Shown: piece after piece, positions 43,409 through 53,167 of the stretch
Numbering within the stretch: the stretch's first letter is position 1
Layout of the letters: every line of letters starts with the position of its first letter
Source of the DNA: Globisporangium splendens
Lineage: Eukaryota > Oomycota > Peronosporomycetes > Pythiales > Pythiaceae
Assembly: GCA_006386115.1 (NCBI GenBank)
Contig: VFIW01000111.1
Span: 156,971 to 220,970 of the forward strand
Length of the DNA: 64,000 nt
Reading direction: 5' to 3'
Made by a program: the position numbers and the translations under genes
The notes under the pieces: generated by a model
What the model saw: the letters and a program-made list of their open reading frames with translations, nothing else
The model's database searches: none
Told to the model about the DNA's origin: nothing

Positions 43409-44329
43409 TTAATCGCTGTCACTGTATTGCGCGACGAGACTCGTCAGCACGGGCTTGGCCTTGGTCTTCTTTGCCGCTGTCGCTTTCTTCTTCTTGTCGC
43501 CCGCGCCATCGCTCTTCTTCTTGACAATCACAGACAGCTTCGGTGCGGTCGTCTCTTTTTTCTCGGCTGCCACTGGTTTGTTGCCAAATCCTGTTACTGT
43601 TGTTGTGTCATCATTCGTTTTTGTAGTGGTGTTGTCGCCATTCTGAGCCGCTGAAGATGTCGTGATGCTGCTCTGGATGCTGCCGTTGCCATCTACTTTC
43701 TGCTTCTTCTTCTGCTGAAACACCAGTTTGGCCTGCAGCATGTCTTCCTCCAGCTGTCGCTCCTCCTCCTCCTTCGAGATAGCGCCGGTTTGTTGCTGCG
43801 CGTGCTGCTGCAGCAGCGCGTCCGTGTCGATCTTGGCGTGGCGCTGGTTGATGGCCTTGATCTCGTCGAGCGCGTCCAGGATGTCCATCTCGCGCTTCGA
43901 GTCGAGCGTGCGGTTCTCGAGCGCCTTCATCGAGTCGCCCTTCTCTTCGTCCTCGCGCTTCTGGTGCGCGGCTTCCTCTTCGTCCTCGTGCTCACGCCAA
44001 GGCTCGAAGTTGCGCACACAGCCGTGCTCGGCCACGTAGTCGCCGCGCTTCGGGTCGGTCTTGAACGTGATCTCCTGCGAGCACGTGACGCACTTGATGT
44101 AGAAGCGGAAGATGCGGATGCCGTGGTACGTCTCCTCCGTCACCTCCTCCTTGCGCGAGTTGAACTTCTTGCCGCGGTACATGTACTCGCCGCACGTGCT
44201 GCACTGGATGGAGAACGGCAGCATCATGCGCACCTCGATCTGCTCGTTCTTGGGCCGCTTGCGCCGCGGCACGAGCGACGGGTCGAAGTCCGGCGGGAAG
44301 TACTTGTTCAGCACCTTGCGCTCGCCCAT
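43409..44329 (-). CDS. YJU2: Splicing factor YJU2/CCDC94
   Basis: Single exon of 306 residues from ATG 44329 (MGERKVLNKYFPPDFDP); the upstream open frame is not needed. The conserved N-terminal domain includes 'PRRKRPKNEQIEVRMMLPFSI', the zinc-binding pairs C43xxC46 ('QCSTCGEYMYRGKKFN') and C80xxC83 ('KCVTCSQEITFKTDP'), and 'DYVAEHGCVRNFEPWRE'. A helical, acidic region follows ('MDILDALDEIKAINQRHAKID') and then a low-complexity Lys/Thr-rich tail. Known role: a branching-stage spliceosome factor that stabilises the branch helix for step 1. The 3' end converges with GET3 across 80 bp. Confidence 0.93.
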   Translation of the reverse strand: MGERKVLNKYFPPDFDPSLVPRRKRPKNEQIEVRMMLPFSIQCSTCGEYMYRGKKFNSRKEEVTEETYHGIRIFRFYIKCVTCSQEITFKTDPKRGDYVAEHGCVRNFEPWREHEDEEEAAHQKREDEEKGDSMKALENRTLDSKREMDILDALDEIKAINQRHAKIDTDALLQQHAQQQTGAISKEEEERQLEEDMLQAKLVFQQKKKQKVDGNGSIQSSITTSSAAQNGDNTTTKTNDDTTTVTGFGNKPVAAEKKETTAPKLSVIVKKKSDGAGDKKKKATAAKKTKAKPVLTSLVAQYSDSD

Positions 44330-44666
44330 CTTGCTGCCTTCTGCTTCTTGCTTGCTTGTGTCTGTGTGTGAATGGAAAATGGAGGGGGCACAAATATGAA
44401 TCAGTTTGCAAGGGTAAAACAAAACATAAAATTTACAAAACATAAGTGTACACGATACATAAAATTTAGCAAAATCAAATTAGACTTTACTGTACCGGTA
44501 GTTCAAGACAATACTGTACAGAAACCGGTTTGAGATGCCGGTTTGTTGCAACAGCGGACTAATCCACATCTTGGTTTTGTGCATTTCGCACACGTCGAGT
44601 CGACACATCCGCCTTGCTGCTATTGTCATAACTGGTGCTCCCCATCCATTTGGCAATCACGCGTCG

Positions 44667-45002
44667 TTTACAATTGCCTGTTGCAGATCGTCTTGTAGAT
44701 CTTTTTGAGGCGCCTCAACTCGCTGACCAATCGAGTGGATGCTTCCAGGTGTCGGTCGTTGGCTTGAATTCGCATTTGGGAAACACGCAGTTTGCGGCTT
44801 GGAAAAGGCGGTTGGACTCGAGGGGCTGCACCCAAGAATCTATCTGTTGCACCCACGCCTGCTTTTTAAGAATCGTAACCGAGTTGGAGTTATTGAGTGG
44901 TGTGTTTCTGCGTTGCCGCAAGCGCGCCATTCCATGGAAGATCTCACTGCAACCATCTTCACTGGTTGTTGCAGCTGCTGATGCTGGTCCCACACACTCC
45001 AA
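44667..45002 (-). other. Short coding-like fragment
   Basis: Minus-strand reading with 'WVQQIDSWVQPLESNRLFQAANCVFPKCEF' changes frame near 44775 and continues 'QANDRHLEASTRLVSELRRLKKIYKTI'. The two parts read like one short helical protein with a frameshift. Family unknown. Confidence 0.3.
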
Positions 45003-45185
45003 GCCCTATTGCAAGTTGATGTTTGCTTGTCTGGTCATGTCCAACGTGCAGTGCAAAGGATCATTTGGAATCTGAAAAGAGGTGCAGGCGTCCGACCCTG
45101 CGGTTGTTTTGAACGACTGTGCTGGTGCGGTTGCGCGACACGTACTGTAGGTACCGACGGTCAATACATGGGTGACGTTGATTGC

Positions 45186-45227
45186 GGTGCACTGCCATTT
45201 GCAAATCTGCAAATGGAGACCTGCACC
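45186..45227. repeat. Imperfect inverted repeat
   Basis: Perfect 9-bp arms CCATTTGCA (45195-45203) and TGCAAATGG (45208-45216) are separated by AATC. They are flanked by a second matching pair, GGTGCA (45186-45191) and TGCACC (45222-45227). It could fold into a hairpin or be a dyad binding site. It lies about 0.95 kb upstream of the ALAS start. Confidence 0.7.
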
Positions 45228-46154
45228 ACCAGATTCTCGCTTGCATTGCTGCCGCTTGTTACTTGTCAACAAACAAGGCTCTTTGAAGTTGCACTGTGCG
45301 ACTTGCAACAACATGCTCGCCAAAGAGAGGTTACGCACGTGTGTACAGATCCGGATGCGAAAACAAAAGTGGGTTACGTCACCATCTCGTATGGTTTCTG
45401 GGGGTCACTCGGTGCAGACCGCGAGTTGCAATGCTGGAACTGAGCGTGCATGCCGAGGGCACGACATTAGGAAGGTTGCACCTGGCGTCCCGACCCCATC
45501 TTGCTGGTCAAGTCTCTGGTCACAGAGCGGGTTACGCGTTCAAGCTTTTGCTGTTTCTCGCGCGTCTGGCGTTGAGTTCGGCTCGGTACTGCGCACATCA
45601 GCCACCCGCACTCCCATTTCGCACTAACGAGACAAAACAAGAAGGGACTCCAACCCTCGGGATTACCTGCAAGTGCTCAGTGAGGACTGCGCGTTTCTCC
45701 GCAAATAAGGACAGAAGTGGGGCATTGGCGCAAAGGTTTTCCCCGCCTCGCGATGCAGACCCACCCGGCCCACTTTTATTCGATTCCGCAGGTCCATTCG
45801 CCTGTATTTGGATGTGCGGGTTGTGGCTGGTCAGCTGTTTGTGTGGGCAGTGCGGGAGGGATGACTCTCAAAAGCCGAAACCACCGGGCGAGATGACTGA
45901 CTTCTTGCAGGCTTTCTTGCAAGTCAAGCCCTACCCCCATACCGATTTCCCGTCTGGTCTCCCAGCACACCCTCCTCTTCAGAGACCTTCCACACTCACC
46001 ACCACCACCACACTTTTCGTTCATTCTCCAACTGCTCGTCCGCGCAACACCTGCGAACGACAAAAACAAGTCGACAAGGTTTTCAGCAAACAACTTTTGC
46101 GTGTTTGCTTGCTTTTCGACAACAGAGCGTAACCCTCTTTCTCCTCCAGTCAGC

Positions 46155-47816
46155 ATGGCCCTCACGCGAGCTTCCGTGGCGGCGGCGCGCATGCAGTCGG
46201 CGTCGCGCTGCCCGTTCATGCACGCGCTGCCGACGGCGCGCGCGGCGCTGCTGCCCAACATTTCGCAGCTGGCCAAGCTCTGTCCGCACATGTCGTCGGT
46301 GATGGGCATGGCGTCGGCGGGCGGCAGCAACTCGTCGCAGGCGCACGTGTCGTCGGCCACGACGGATGCGACGCTCAAGCGCATCGCCGAGCTCAAGAAG
46401 AAGCAGACGGCGTTGCAGGGGGGCTACTCTGCCGCCAACGCCGTGTTCCGCAACACGCCGACGTCGCAGATCCGCGTCGGCGGTTTGTCCACCCAGCAGT
46501 ACCAGCAGGGCTTCGCTGACACCATCACCAAGATCAAGAATGAGGGTCGCTACCGCGAGTTCGCGGACCTGGAGCGCAAGCGCGGGCAGTTCCCGCGCGC
46601 CACGCACTACCACAAGGACGGACAGAGCACGAAGGAGGTGATCGCGTGGTGCTCGAACGACTATCTGAGCATGGGCCAGCACCCGAAGGTGATCAATGCG
46701 ATGCAGAGCTATCTGCTGCAGACGGGCGGCGGCTCGGGCGGCACGCGCAACATCTCGGGCACGAACCACTACCATGTGCTTCTGGAGCAGGAGCTCGCGG
46801 ACTTGCACCAGCAGGAGGGTGCGCTGCTGTTCACGTCGTGCTACGTGGCCAACGACTCGGTCATCAGCACGCTGCCCAAGATCTTCCCGAACCTGATTAT
46901 GATCTCGGACTCGCTCAACCACGCGTCCATGATCGAGGGCATCAAGCACAGTCGCTGCACCAAGTACATCTACGACCACAACAACATGAAGTCTCTGGAG
47001 GAGAAGCTGCAGCTGGCGACCAAGGAGCACCCAGACGCGCCGAAGTTGATCCTCTTTGAGAGCGTCAACTCGATGGAGGGCACGGTTGCGCCGCTCCATG
47101 AGATCTGTGATCTGGCCGACAAGTACGGCGCCATGACGTTCAACGACGAAGTGCACGCTGTGGGTCTGTACGGCGACCGCGGTGCCGGTGTCGCGGAGCG
47201 CGACCACTGCTTGCAGCGCATCACGATGGTGACGGGCACGTTGGCCAAGGGTTTTGGTATCATGGGCGGTTACGTTGCCGGTTCGGCGGCACTGGTGGAT
47301 GCGATGCGTTCGTGCGCGTCGGGTTTCATTTTCACGTCGTCGATCCCTCCAGTGCTCGCTGCTGGTGCGCGCGCGTCCATTCAGCACCTGAAGGAGAGTC
47401 AAGTGGAGCGTGAGGTCATGCACGCGCGCTCGGCGGACCTGAAGAAGCGTCTCATCGACGCGGGTTTCCCACTGTTGCCAAGTGTGAGCCACATCATCCC
47501 AGTCATGGTGAGTGACCCGGTGAAGGTGAAGGAGGCGTCGCGCATCCTCATGGAGAAGCACAACATCTACGTGCAGCCGATCAACTTCCCTACGGTGCCG
47601 CGTGGCGAGGAGCGTCTCCGTTTGACGCCGTTGCCAACGCACACGGACGAGATGGTGGACGACCTCATGGCGGCGTTGGAAGACGTGTGGACCACGTTGG
47701 ACTTGCCTCGCCGCTTCGTGCCGACGGGCGACTACCTCCCGGAAGTCGGCTACCGCAACACGCTCTTGCCGGAGGACGAGGAAGTCATGCAGCGCGAGGT
47801 GGAGGTGTACGCCTAG
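46155..47816 (+). CDS. ALAS: 5-aminolevulinate synthase, mitochondrial
   Basis: Single exon of 553 residues from ATG 46155 ([15 protein letters not shown]). It makes 5-aminolevulinate from glycine and succinyl-CoA, the first step of heme synthesis in non-plastid eukaryotes. The first ~80 residues are a mitochondrial-type leader and contain two Cys-Pro motifs, RC19P20F and LC43P44H, of the kind called heme regulatory motifs in other ALAS proteins. The catalytic core follows: '[16 protein letters not shown]', '[15 protein letters not shown]', '[17 protein letters not shown]', and the PLP lysine near residue 365 in '[17 protein letters not shown]'. '[18 protein letters not shown]' is near the end. 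Core length and all key motifs are normal. Regulation by heme is inferred from the Cys-Pro motifs only. Confidence 0.96.
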   Translation: MALTRASVAAARMQSASRCPFMHALPTARAALLPNISQLAKLCPHMSSVMGMASAGGSNSSQAHVSSATTDATLKRIAELKKKQTALQGGYSAANAVFRNTPTSQIRVGGLSTQQYQQGFADTITKIKNEGRYREFADLERKRGQFPRATHYHKDGQSTKEVIAWCSNDYLSMGQHPKVINAMQSYLLQTGGGSGGTRNISGTNHYHVLLEQELADLHQQEGALLFTSCYVANDSVISTLPKIFPNLIMISDSLNHASMIEGIKHSRCTKYIYDHNNMKSLEEKLQLATKEHPDAPKLILFESVNSMEGTVAPLHEICDLADKYGAMTFNDEVHAVGLYGDRGAGVAERDHCLQRITMVTGTLAKGFGIMGGYVAGSAALVDAMRSCASGFIFTSSIPPVLAAGARASIQHLKESQVEREVMHARSADLKKRLIDAGFPLLPSVSHIIPVMVSDPVKVKEASRILMEKHNIYVQPINFPTVPRGEERLRLTPLPTHTDEMVDDLMAALEDVWTTLDLPRRFVPTGDYLPEVGYRNTLLPEDEEVMQREVEVYA

Positions 47817-48310
47817 GCTTCAGCAAGAGCGTGTGTTGGTGCGTGGCCCAAAGGCTCAAGTTGTATCAGCAGAAAGTCCATTTGAGAAAACCCCCAGAAA
47901 AGTAAGGAAAGAAAACCCATAAGCCACAGAGTAATGCGAGAATCCATTCGATTGAGCAGCGTCCCCCGTGGGAGCTGCTCCACATCCGCAAAATCGGCAT
48001 TCGTAGCTCCTCATGTTCAGTTGTCAGGAGTTGAGCGTGATGGTGATGTCATCGTTTTTCAAACAAGAAGTCACTCTTGTGAGGTATTTAGTTTACTGAC
48101 TTGTGTAAATGAATCCCCTCTCCGACACGTTGCATCCAATATGTTGTTTACAAGTATCCATCGTTTGTCAAAAAGAGGTAGATATGTGCCCAGATCATGG
48201 TACGTTTTCAGTAGGGGAAAAAGAAGGGAGTGAGCGACCATCATTCTGCTTCTGGCGAGTCTGATTGAGCCACTTGGTCAGGACGAGTGTGGAGAAAGAA
48301 GCGCAAGACG
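47817..48310. other. Intergenic, no gene supported
   Basis: About 490 bp between the ALAS stop and the next gene. An open frame at 47934-48233 lacks recognisable composition. Confidence 0.5.
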
Positions 48311-49733
48311 ATGGCGGAAATGGACGTGATCGGTACGCGCGCGTGCTGCTCTTCTGCGTGCTGCTGTTCTCTATATGGACACGCTCTCATTAACGCTCTT
48401 TGTGCCTCTGTGTCTGTGTCATGCGGTGCGTTGTTCTGCAGGCGGGAAGCGCAAGTACAAGGAGAACGCGTTCACAGCCAAGGCCGAGAGCGGCACGCTC
48501 CGAGTCAAGATCCTGCGGAAAGACTTCCGCAACGGTGCTGTGCCTGCCGCCAGCAGTGACTCGGCGCTCAGCGGCTTCCTCACAGCGACGTCACGCTCTA
48601 CGCAGCAGCAACAGACACAGCAGCAGCAGCAGCAGGACCAGCAGCCGCTCTCACCTCCAAAGCCGCGTCCGAACCGCAAGCACGTCCCGATTTTCTACCA
48701 GCGACAGACAGTGTCAACGGACGCGGCGAGCAGCAGCACGAGCTCCACGGATGATGCGATGAGCGGCATGCAGTCCATGTCCACGACCTCGGTCGACTAC
48801 AACACCAACGACCACTCGACATCGTCCACGACGGCGGTGGCGACATCCCAGGACGGCAGCCGCTTCTCGACGCTGATCTCGGGACTGCGCTTAGAGAACG
48901 GAAACGGAAATAGCGAGAATGGGTTCTCGCGCCTGTCGCCGCCTCCTGCCTCGAACCCGCTGTTCACACGAAGCGATAGTGACGGAACAAGTACGTTCGG
49001 TGATATACTGCGACACTCGTTCCCGTCTGCGCAGGGACCGGCGCCGCCGCCGCCGCAACTCGGAAGCTTCTCGTCATTCCACGGTCTCCAAGGCGGACCG
49101 GCGGCATCTGCGCTCCACCAGCTAGCATCCTCGTCGTCTTCGTTTGGCTCGTCGCTCGCATCCTTATCCTCTGCAGCGAGGGATCTGTCGTCTTCCCCAA
49201 GATCGACAGAAGGGTACCGATTCAACCCTTTCACGGCGCTGCAGAGCGCCATTGACGTGCACCAGGCAGCAATCGGTGGATCCACCGCGCCTTCCACGTC
49301 GTTTACCAACCATCAGCAAACGCACGCGCCATACCAGTATCCACACGAACGCCAGCATGCCCACCACCAGCATCAGCAACAGACGGGAGCGCACAGAGCT
49401 CAGTCGTATTCACAGCAGACGGACGCAGAGGGAGATGACGCCATGGATGATGGTGATAACGACCTTGGACCACCACCAAGCGCGCCACCCGCGTTTGTGA
49501 TCCAGAACTCGCTGATGGGCGGTGGCATCGAGATGCAACCGGTGATCGCGAACGTAAACACGCACAACTTTGACTGGTCGAGCGGCACGACTGGAAGACC
49601 GCGTTCCGGGTCGTTGCCCAACATCCTCGAGGCCGGTCACACAGCACAGAGCAATGGCAGCAGCGGCAACGCCAGCGGCGCCTCCAATAGCACGACGACG
49701 GCCAGCAACGTCCACATGTGGAAAGAAGTATAG
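48311..49733 (+). CDS. Low-complexity Ser/Gln-rich protein of unknown function
   Basis: Exon 1 is 48311-48332, only 22 nt (MAEMDVIG). After a 109-nt intron, exon 2 is 48442-49733, for 437 residues; the frame is consistent across the junction. An earlier GTG-led reading (WRKKRKT) exists but is not needed. Only the first ~50 residues look folded ('GKRKYKENAFTAKAESGTLRVKILRKDFRNG'). A Gln run (48603-48640) follows, then Ser-, Pro- and His-rich disorder with 'DYNTNDHSTSSTT' and 'HERQHAHHQHQQQ'. It might be a transcriptional or RNA-granule regulator, but nothing is diagnostic. The strict exon-intron frame and GC-ending codons argue that it is a real gene. Confidence 0.65.
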
Positions 49734-49885
49734 CGACAGACAAGAAAATCAAAATCAACAAACGAACAAAGAAACAACAACAACTTGGCATTTGCATCGC
49801 GCCGAAGCGCTTCGTCTTCTTGCACTGTGTCCCTAGGCTTCTTCTCTCTCTCGCTGTCAACTGCTTCGCTATAAGCAATGTTTGA

Positions 49886-50714
49886 TTAGTCAATATGCGC
49901 CAGTCCCCAGAGATCGTCGCCTAGGAAGTGCACCATTTCAATCCCGATGCCCTTGTTTTGCTTGCGGCTACAGTCACATAGTGCATTCACAGCAGCAGAA
50001 TCGTCAGTCGGATAATCAAGGCACCAACGCAGCAAAGCTCTTGTTGAGTGCACAAATACGTACATTTCTTCGGTGGAAAGCGTGAGAATGCCTATTGCCA
50101 TCGCGTGCTCCTTGCCCTCGGCCATGATCGCCACGGGCGTGCCGGCCTCCAGCTCCTCGGCCATCTCGCCGCCGGCCGACGTGAGACCAGGACACATGAC
50201 GTTGGCTCCCGAGAGCACAAACGGGATCGCGCCCTTGTCCGCACGCACTTGCTTCATAATATGAGGGACTAAGCATGCATATACAAATTTGCATTACGTG
50301 ATGAGTGGTCAATAGATAGAAAGGGTAAGTGCATACGGACGTACTCTTGTGCAAGAGCTTGAGCGTTGGCATGAACGGTCCGTCGCGCTGGTTGTAGAAC
50401 AGCGGCTCGCCCTCGTGCAGCACGATCTGCACATGGTTCTGGCTGCGTACACAACCACATAGAATTGTGTCAGGTAACCATACACATACACAGCAGAGCA
50501 TCGACGCATATAAAGCAGAGAGAAATGCGCATGTAGGAAGGTATCTTTACCACTTGGCGACGACCATGGGAGCCTTCTTGGGCATGATGTCCTCGAGATA
50601 CGGCTCCACGAGCGGGTACTGCTCCAGGATCTTGGCGCGGATCGTGCGCTGCTGCGACGACTTGACCTTGCTGCTCGTGCTCACGTTCTCCTCCACCGTG
50701 AACTTCTTAAACAT
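49886..50714 (-). CDS. MCTS1: MCTS1-type translation factor with PUA domain
   Basis: Four exons, 50714-50551, 50442-50337, 50251-50064 and 49967-49886, give 179 residues, the size of human MCTS1. The start '[20 protein letters not shown]' matches the family, followed by '[21 protein letters not shown]', '[23 protein letters not shown]' and the PUA domain: '[24 protein letters not shown]', '[16 protein letters not shown]', '[17 protein letters not shown]'. Known role: a partner of DENR in recycling post-termination 40S subunits and in reinitiation. It converges with the Ser/Gln-rich gene and diverges from the PDZ-like kinase. Confidence 0.93.
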
Positions 50715-51219
50715 GGCGCCGTCCTTCTCGCAATGCTCTGCTTCCCTTGCTTCCGCACGATGAAAATGCTTCGGATGGCTCGTGAGCACATCAATGGTTA
50801 CGGTTTCTATGTGGGCGATTTGTAACGCAACCACTTGGATTTCTAAAGAGTGCATGTGGGTGACCATGGCTGTATATTTACTGCGCACATGGTGTTCATC
50901 AATTAGTTTCTATGTTTCCAAACTGCTGATCCAATAGTGCCCCCTCCTCCTCTCTTGGAAGAGACGCTCGCATCGTTTTTCGGTCAATGTGGGACATGCG
51001 CACTTCCCCTCCCATAACCACTACCTTCCCACCCTCTCTAGCCCCTCTACCCCATACAACTCCCACCACTTCAAACCAACGGCATCTACCCGCTTTAAAC
51101 AGGTCAAACAGTCGATCTGATCACTCGTCACTCCCAACTCACGCACACTCTATCTATTGGCGTTAGGCGAAGAAGCAAACGCGCGCCATTAGCCCCAAGC
51201 ACCTCATTCTCTCTGTCTG
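50715..51219. other. Divergent promoter region, MCTS1 and PDZ-like kinase
   Basis: 505 bp with no gene. The right half is strongly pyrimidine-rich on the plus strand (CCCCTCCTCCTCTC and similar), and 'CCCCTCTACCCCAT' lies near 51042. No named element is claimed. Confidence 0.45.
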
Positions 51220-52749
51220 ATGGCGTCCCCTTCGTCCCCCGCAGCGCGCTCCTCCCAACAACAGCAGTCGGACCCGTCCACGTGGGCACTCGTGGCTGTG
51301 CGCGTGCCGCCGGGTGCGCTGGGGCTCATCGTGAGCAAGAGCGCCGACCCGACGCGCGGACAGGTGATCGTGGACGGCTTCCGACCCGTGGGCACCAACG
51401 GCGAGTGCGGCGTGCTGCAGCAGCACGGCCAGATCACGCGTGGCTCGGTGCTGCTGGGCGTCAACGAGTTCGACTTCACGGACGCGTCCAAGCTCTCGTT
51501 CGACAAGATCCGCGAGATCCTGATCCAGACGTCGGGTCTCGAGCGCGTCGTGCGCTTCCGCGTGCCGCCAGCAGTGGTGCCAGTGGCAGTAGCGTCGCTC
51601 GTCGCGCCTGATGCAGAGGTGAACGCCAACATCACGACGACCGCGCGCTTCGCGGACGTCTATCAGATGGGCAAGGAGCTCGGCTCGGGCACGTTCTCGG
51701 TCGTGCGTGAGGCCACGCACCGCGTCACGGGCGAAAAGTTCGCCATCAAGTGCATCAAGCGCGACGAGCTCTCCAAAGACGACCTCGCGGCGCTCATGCT
51801 CGAAGTGGCCATTTTGAAACAGATGCAGCACCCGCACATCGTCAAGCTCTTTGACGTGTTCCAGGAGGACAAATACTACTACCTGGTGACCGAGTTCATG
51901 GCCGGCGGCGAGCTCTTTGACCGCATCGTCGAGAAGAACTTTTACAGCGAGCGCGAGGCGCGCGACCTCGTCAAGATCCTGCTCGAGTCCATCCAGTACA
52001 TGCACGACGCCGACGTGGTACACCGCGACCTGAAACCCGAGAACCTGCTGCTCACGAGCAAGGACGACGTCGCGGACATCAAACTCGCGGACTTTGGCTT
52101 CGCCAAGCAGGTGCAGATGGACGACAAGGGCCTCGCGACGGCGTGCGGCACGCCCGGGTACGTGGCGCCCGAGATCCTGCAGGCCAAGCCGTACGGCAAG
52201 GCCGTCGACATCTGGAGCATCGGCGTGATCACGTACATCCTGCTCTGTGGATACCCGCCATTCCACGACGACAACCAGGGTGTGCTCTTCCGCAAGATCA
52301 AGACGGGCCGGTTCGAGTTCGACTCACCGTACTGGGACAACGTGTCGAGCGAAGCCAAGGACCTGATCCTCAAGATGCTTGTGCTCAACCCGAACGAGCG
52401 CTGGACCGCGGCGCAATTGCTCGAACACACATGGATCACAGGCGCCAACGTCAACACGGCACAGCTCACGGGCGCGCTCATTGAGCTGCGCAAGTTCACG
52501 GCGCGCCGCAAGTTCAAAGCCGCCGTGAGCACCGTCAAGGCCACGATCTCGCTCACCAAGAAACTCACACTCATGGGGCTCAAAGATAACAGCAACAGCA
52601 GTAATAGTACCGGAAGCAGTGACACCACTACCACCACCACCACCTGCAGCAGCAGCAGTTCAGCTCTGCCTGCGGCTCCAGCTGTCCAGAATGCCTCCTC
52701 CTCAAGTCCGACAAATGCCTCCTCGACTGCTGCGCCGTCGATCCTGTAA
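51220..52749 (+). CDS. CaMK-like protein kinase with N-terminal PDZ-like module
   Basis: Single exon of 509 residues. Residues ~18-110 form a PDZ-like module: 'LVAVRVPPGALGLIVSKSAD', 'QVIVDGFRPVGTNGE', 'LQQHGQITRGSVLLGVNEFDF' and 'VVRFRVPPA'. The kinase domain (about 148-407) starts 'YQMGKELGSGTFSVVREATH', with the ATP-binding lysine at 177 (AIK), 'HRDLKPENLL' from residue 268, DFG at 291, 'CGTPGYVAPEIL', and 'AVDIWSIGVITYILLCGYPPF'. All catalytic residues are present. The type is that of Ca2+/calmodulin-dependent kinases. A helical tail (416-475) could hold an autoinhibitory or calmodulin site ('ALIELRKFTARRKFKAAVS'), as in CaMKI. The last ~50 residues are Ser/Thr/Ala-rich repeats. The same PDZ-like module recurs in the next gene and at 57028-58841. 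Confidence 0.9.
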   Translation: MASPSSPAARSSQQQQSDPSTWALVAVRVPPGALGLIVSKSADPTRGQVIVDGFRPVGTNGECGVLQQHGQITRGSVLLGVNEFDFTDASKLSFDKIREILIQTSGLERVVRFRVPPAVVPVAVASLVAPDAEVNANITTTARFADVYQMGKELGSGTFSVVREATHRVTGEKFAIKCIKRDELSKDDLAALMLEVAILKQMQHPHIVKLFDVFQEDKYYYLVTEFMAGGELFDRIVEKNFYSEREARDLVKILLESIQYMHDADVVHRDLKPENLLLTSKDDVADIKLADFGFAKQVQMDDKGLATACGTPGYVAPEILQAKPYGKAVDIWSIGVITYILLCGYPPFHDDNQGVLFRKIKTGRFEFDSPYWDNVSSEAKDLILKMLVLNPNERWTAAQLLEHTWITGANVNTAQLTGALIELRKFTARRKFKAAVSTVKATISLTKKLTLMGLKDNSNSSNSTGSSDTTTTTTTCSSSSSALPAAPAVQNASSSSPTNASSTAAPSIL

Positions 52750-53167
52750 ACAAACACACAGAAAACAGCTATTTTCTTTCAGTAGAGTGCAAAAAAGTTG
52801 ACAATTGGGTTTCGAATTCGCTCTTTTGTATCTGAAAAGGTGTGTGCGTGTGTTTTGTTCATATTTTGCAGACTTGAAGGCAAGCAGCGAGCGCGCACAG
52901 ACGCTAAGCTCATCGTCTACTTTCCCATGCCCGCGTTCACTCACAGATTCGCGCACCTGACAGCAATGAGTAAGTGCGACACCTTGCGATCCTACAATTT
53001 TAACTTTGTTGTTGTTTGTCCTTCCACAAATAGGAGCCAGCAAGATCACGAAATCTCATGAGGTCGCACGAGTGAGAAAATGCCTCGAGCCCTTTCGCGC
53101 AGACAACCAAATAAACAAGAGAAGAACACAAGACACGCACAAGGCAACACAAGCAGCATCGACGGAC
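52750..53167. other. Intergenic, no gene supported
   Basis: About 420 bp upstream of the PDZ-like/DUSP gene. An in-frame open region extends back to 53006, but the ATG at 53168 is preferred because the paralogs also begin shortly before the module. Confidence 0.5.

Larger units (their letters stand above)
44330..46154. other. Long divergent intergenic region upstream of ALAS and YJU2
   Basis: 1.8 kb. It contains a small coding-like fragment (44667-45002, minus) and an imperfect inverted repeat (45186-45227). Overlapping open frames at 45000-45650 on both strands look like chance readings of repeat-derived sequence. The last ~300 bp before ALAS is pyrimidine-rich and should hold its promoter. 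Confidence 0.45.

Noticed and set aside
45009..45627. Overlapping open frames on both strands around the inverted repeat
   Set aside because: Three frames are open over the same bases, with compositions that do not look like protein; none is preferred.
46083..47642. 519-codon open frame antisense to ALA synthase
   Set aside because: Its composition is His/Arg/Leu-rich as expected from the reverse of GC-ending codons; ALAS explains the conservation.
51040..51060. Pyrimidine-rich CCCCT tracts as a telomere-like or satellite repeat
   Set aside because: The units are irregular and short; they look like a pyrimidine-rich promoter region.
51163..52266. 367-codon minus-strand frame opposite the PDZ-like kinase
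   Set aside because: Shadow of the kinase gene; no motif, and the kinase frame has all catalytic residues.
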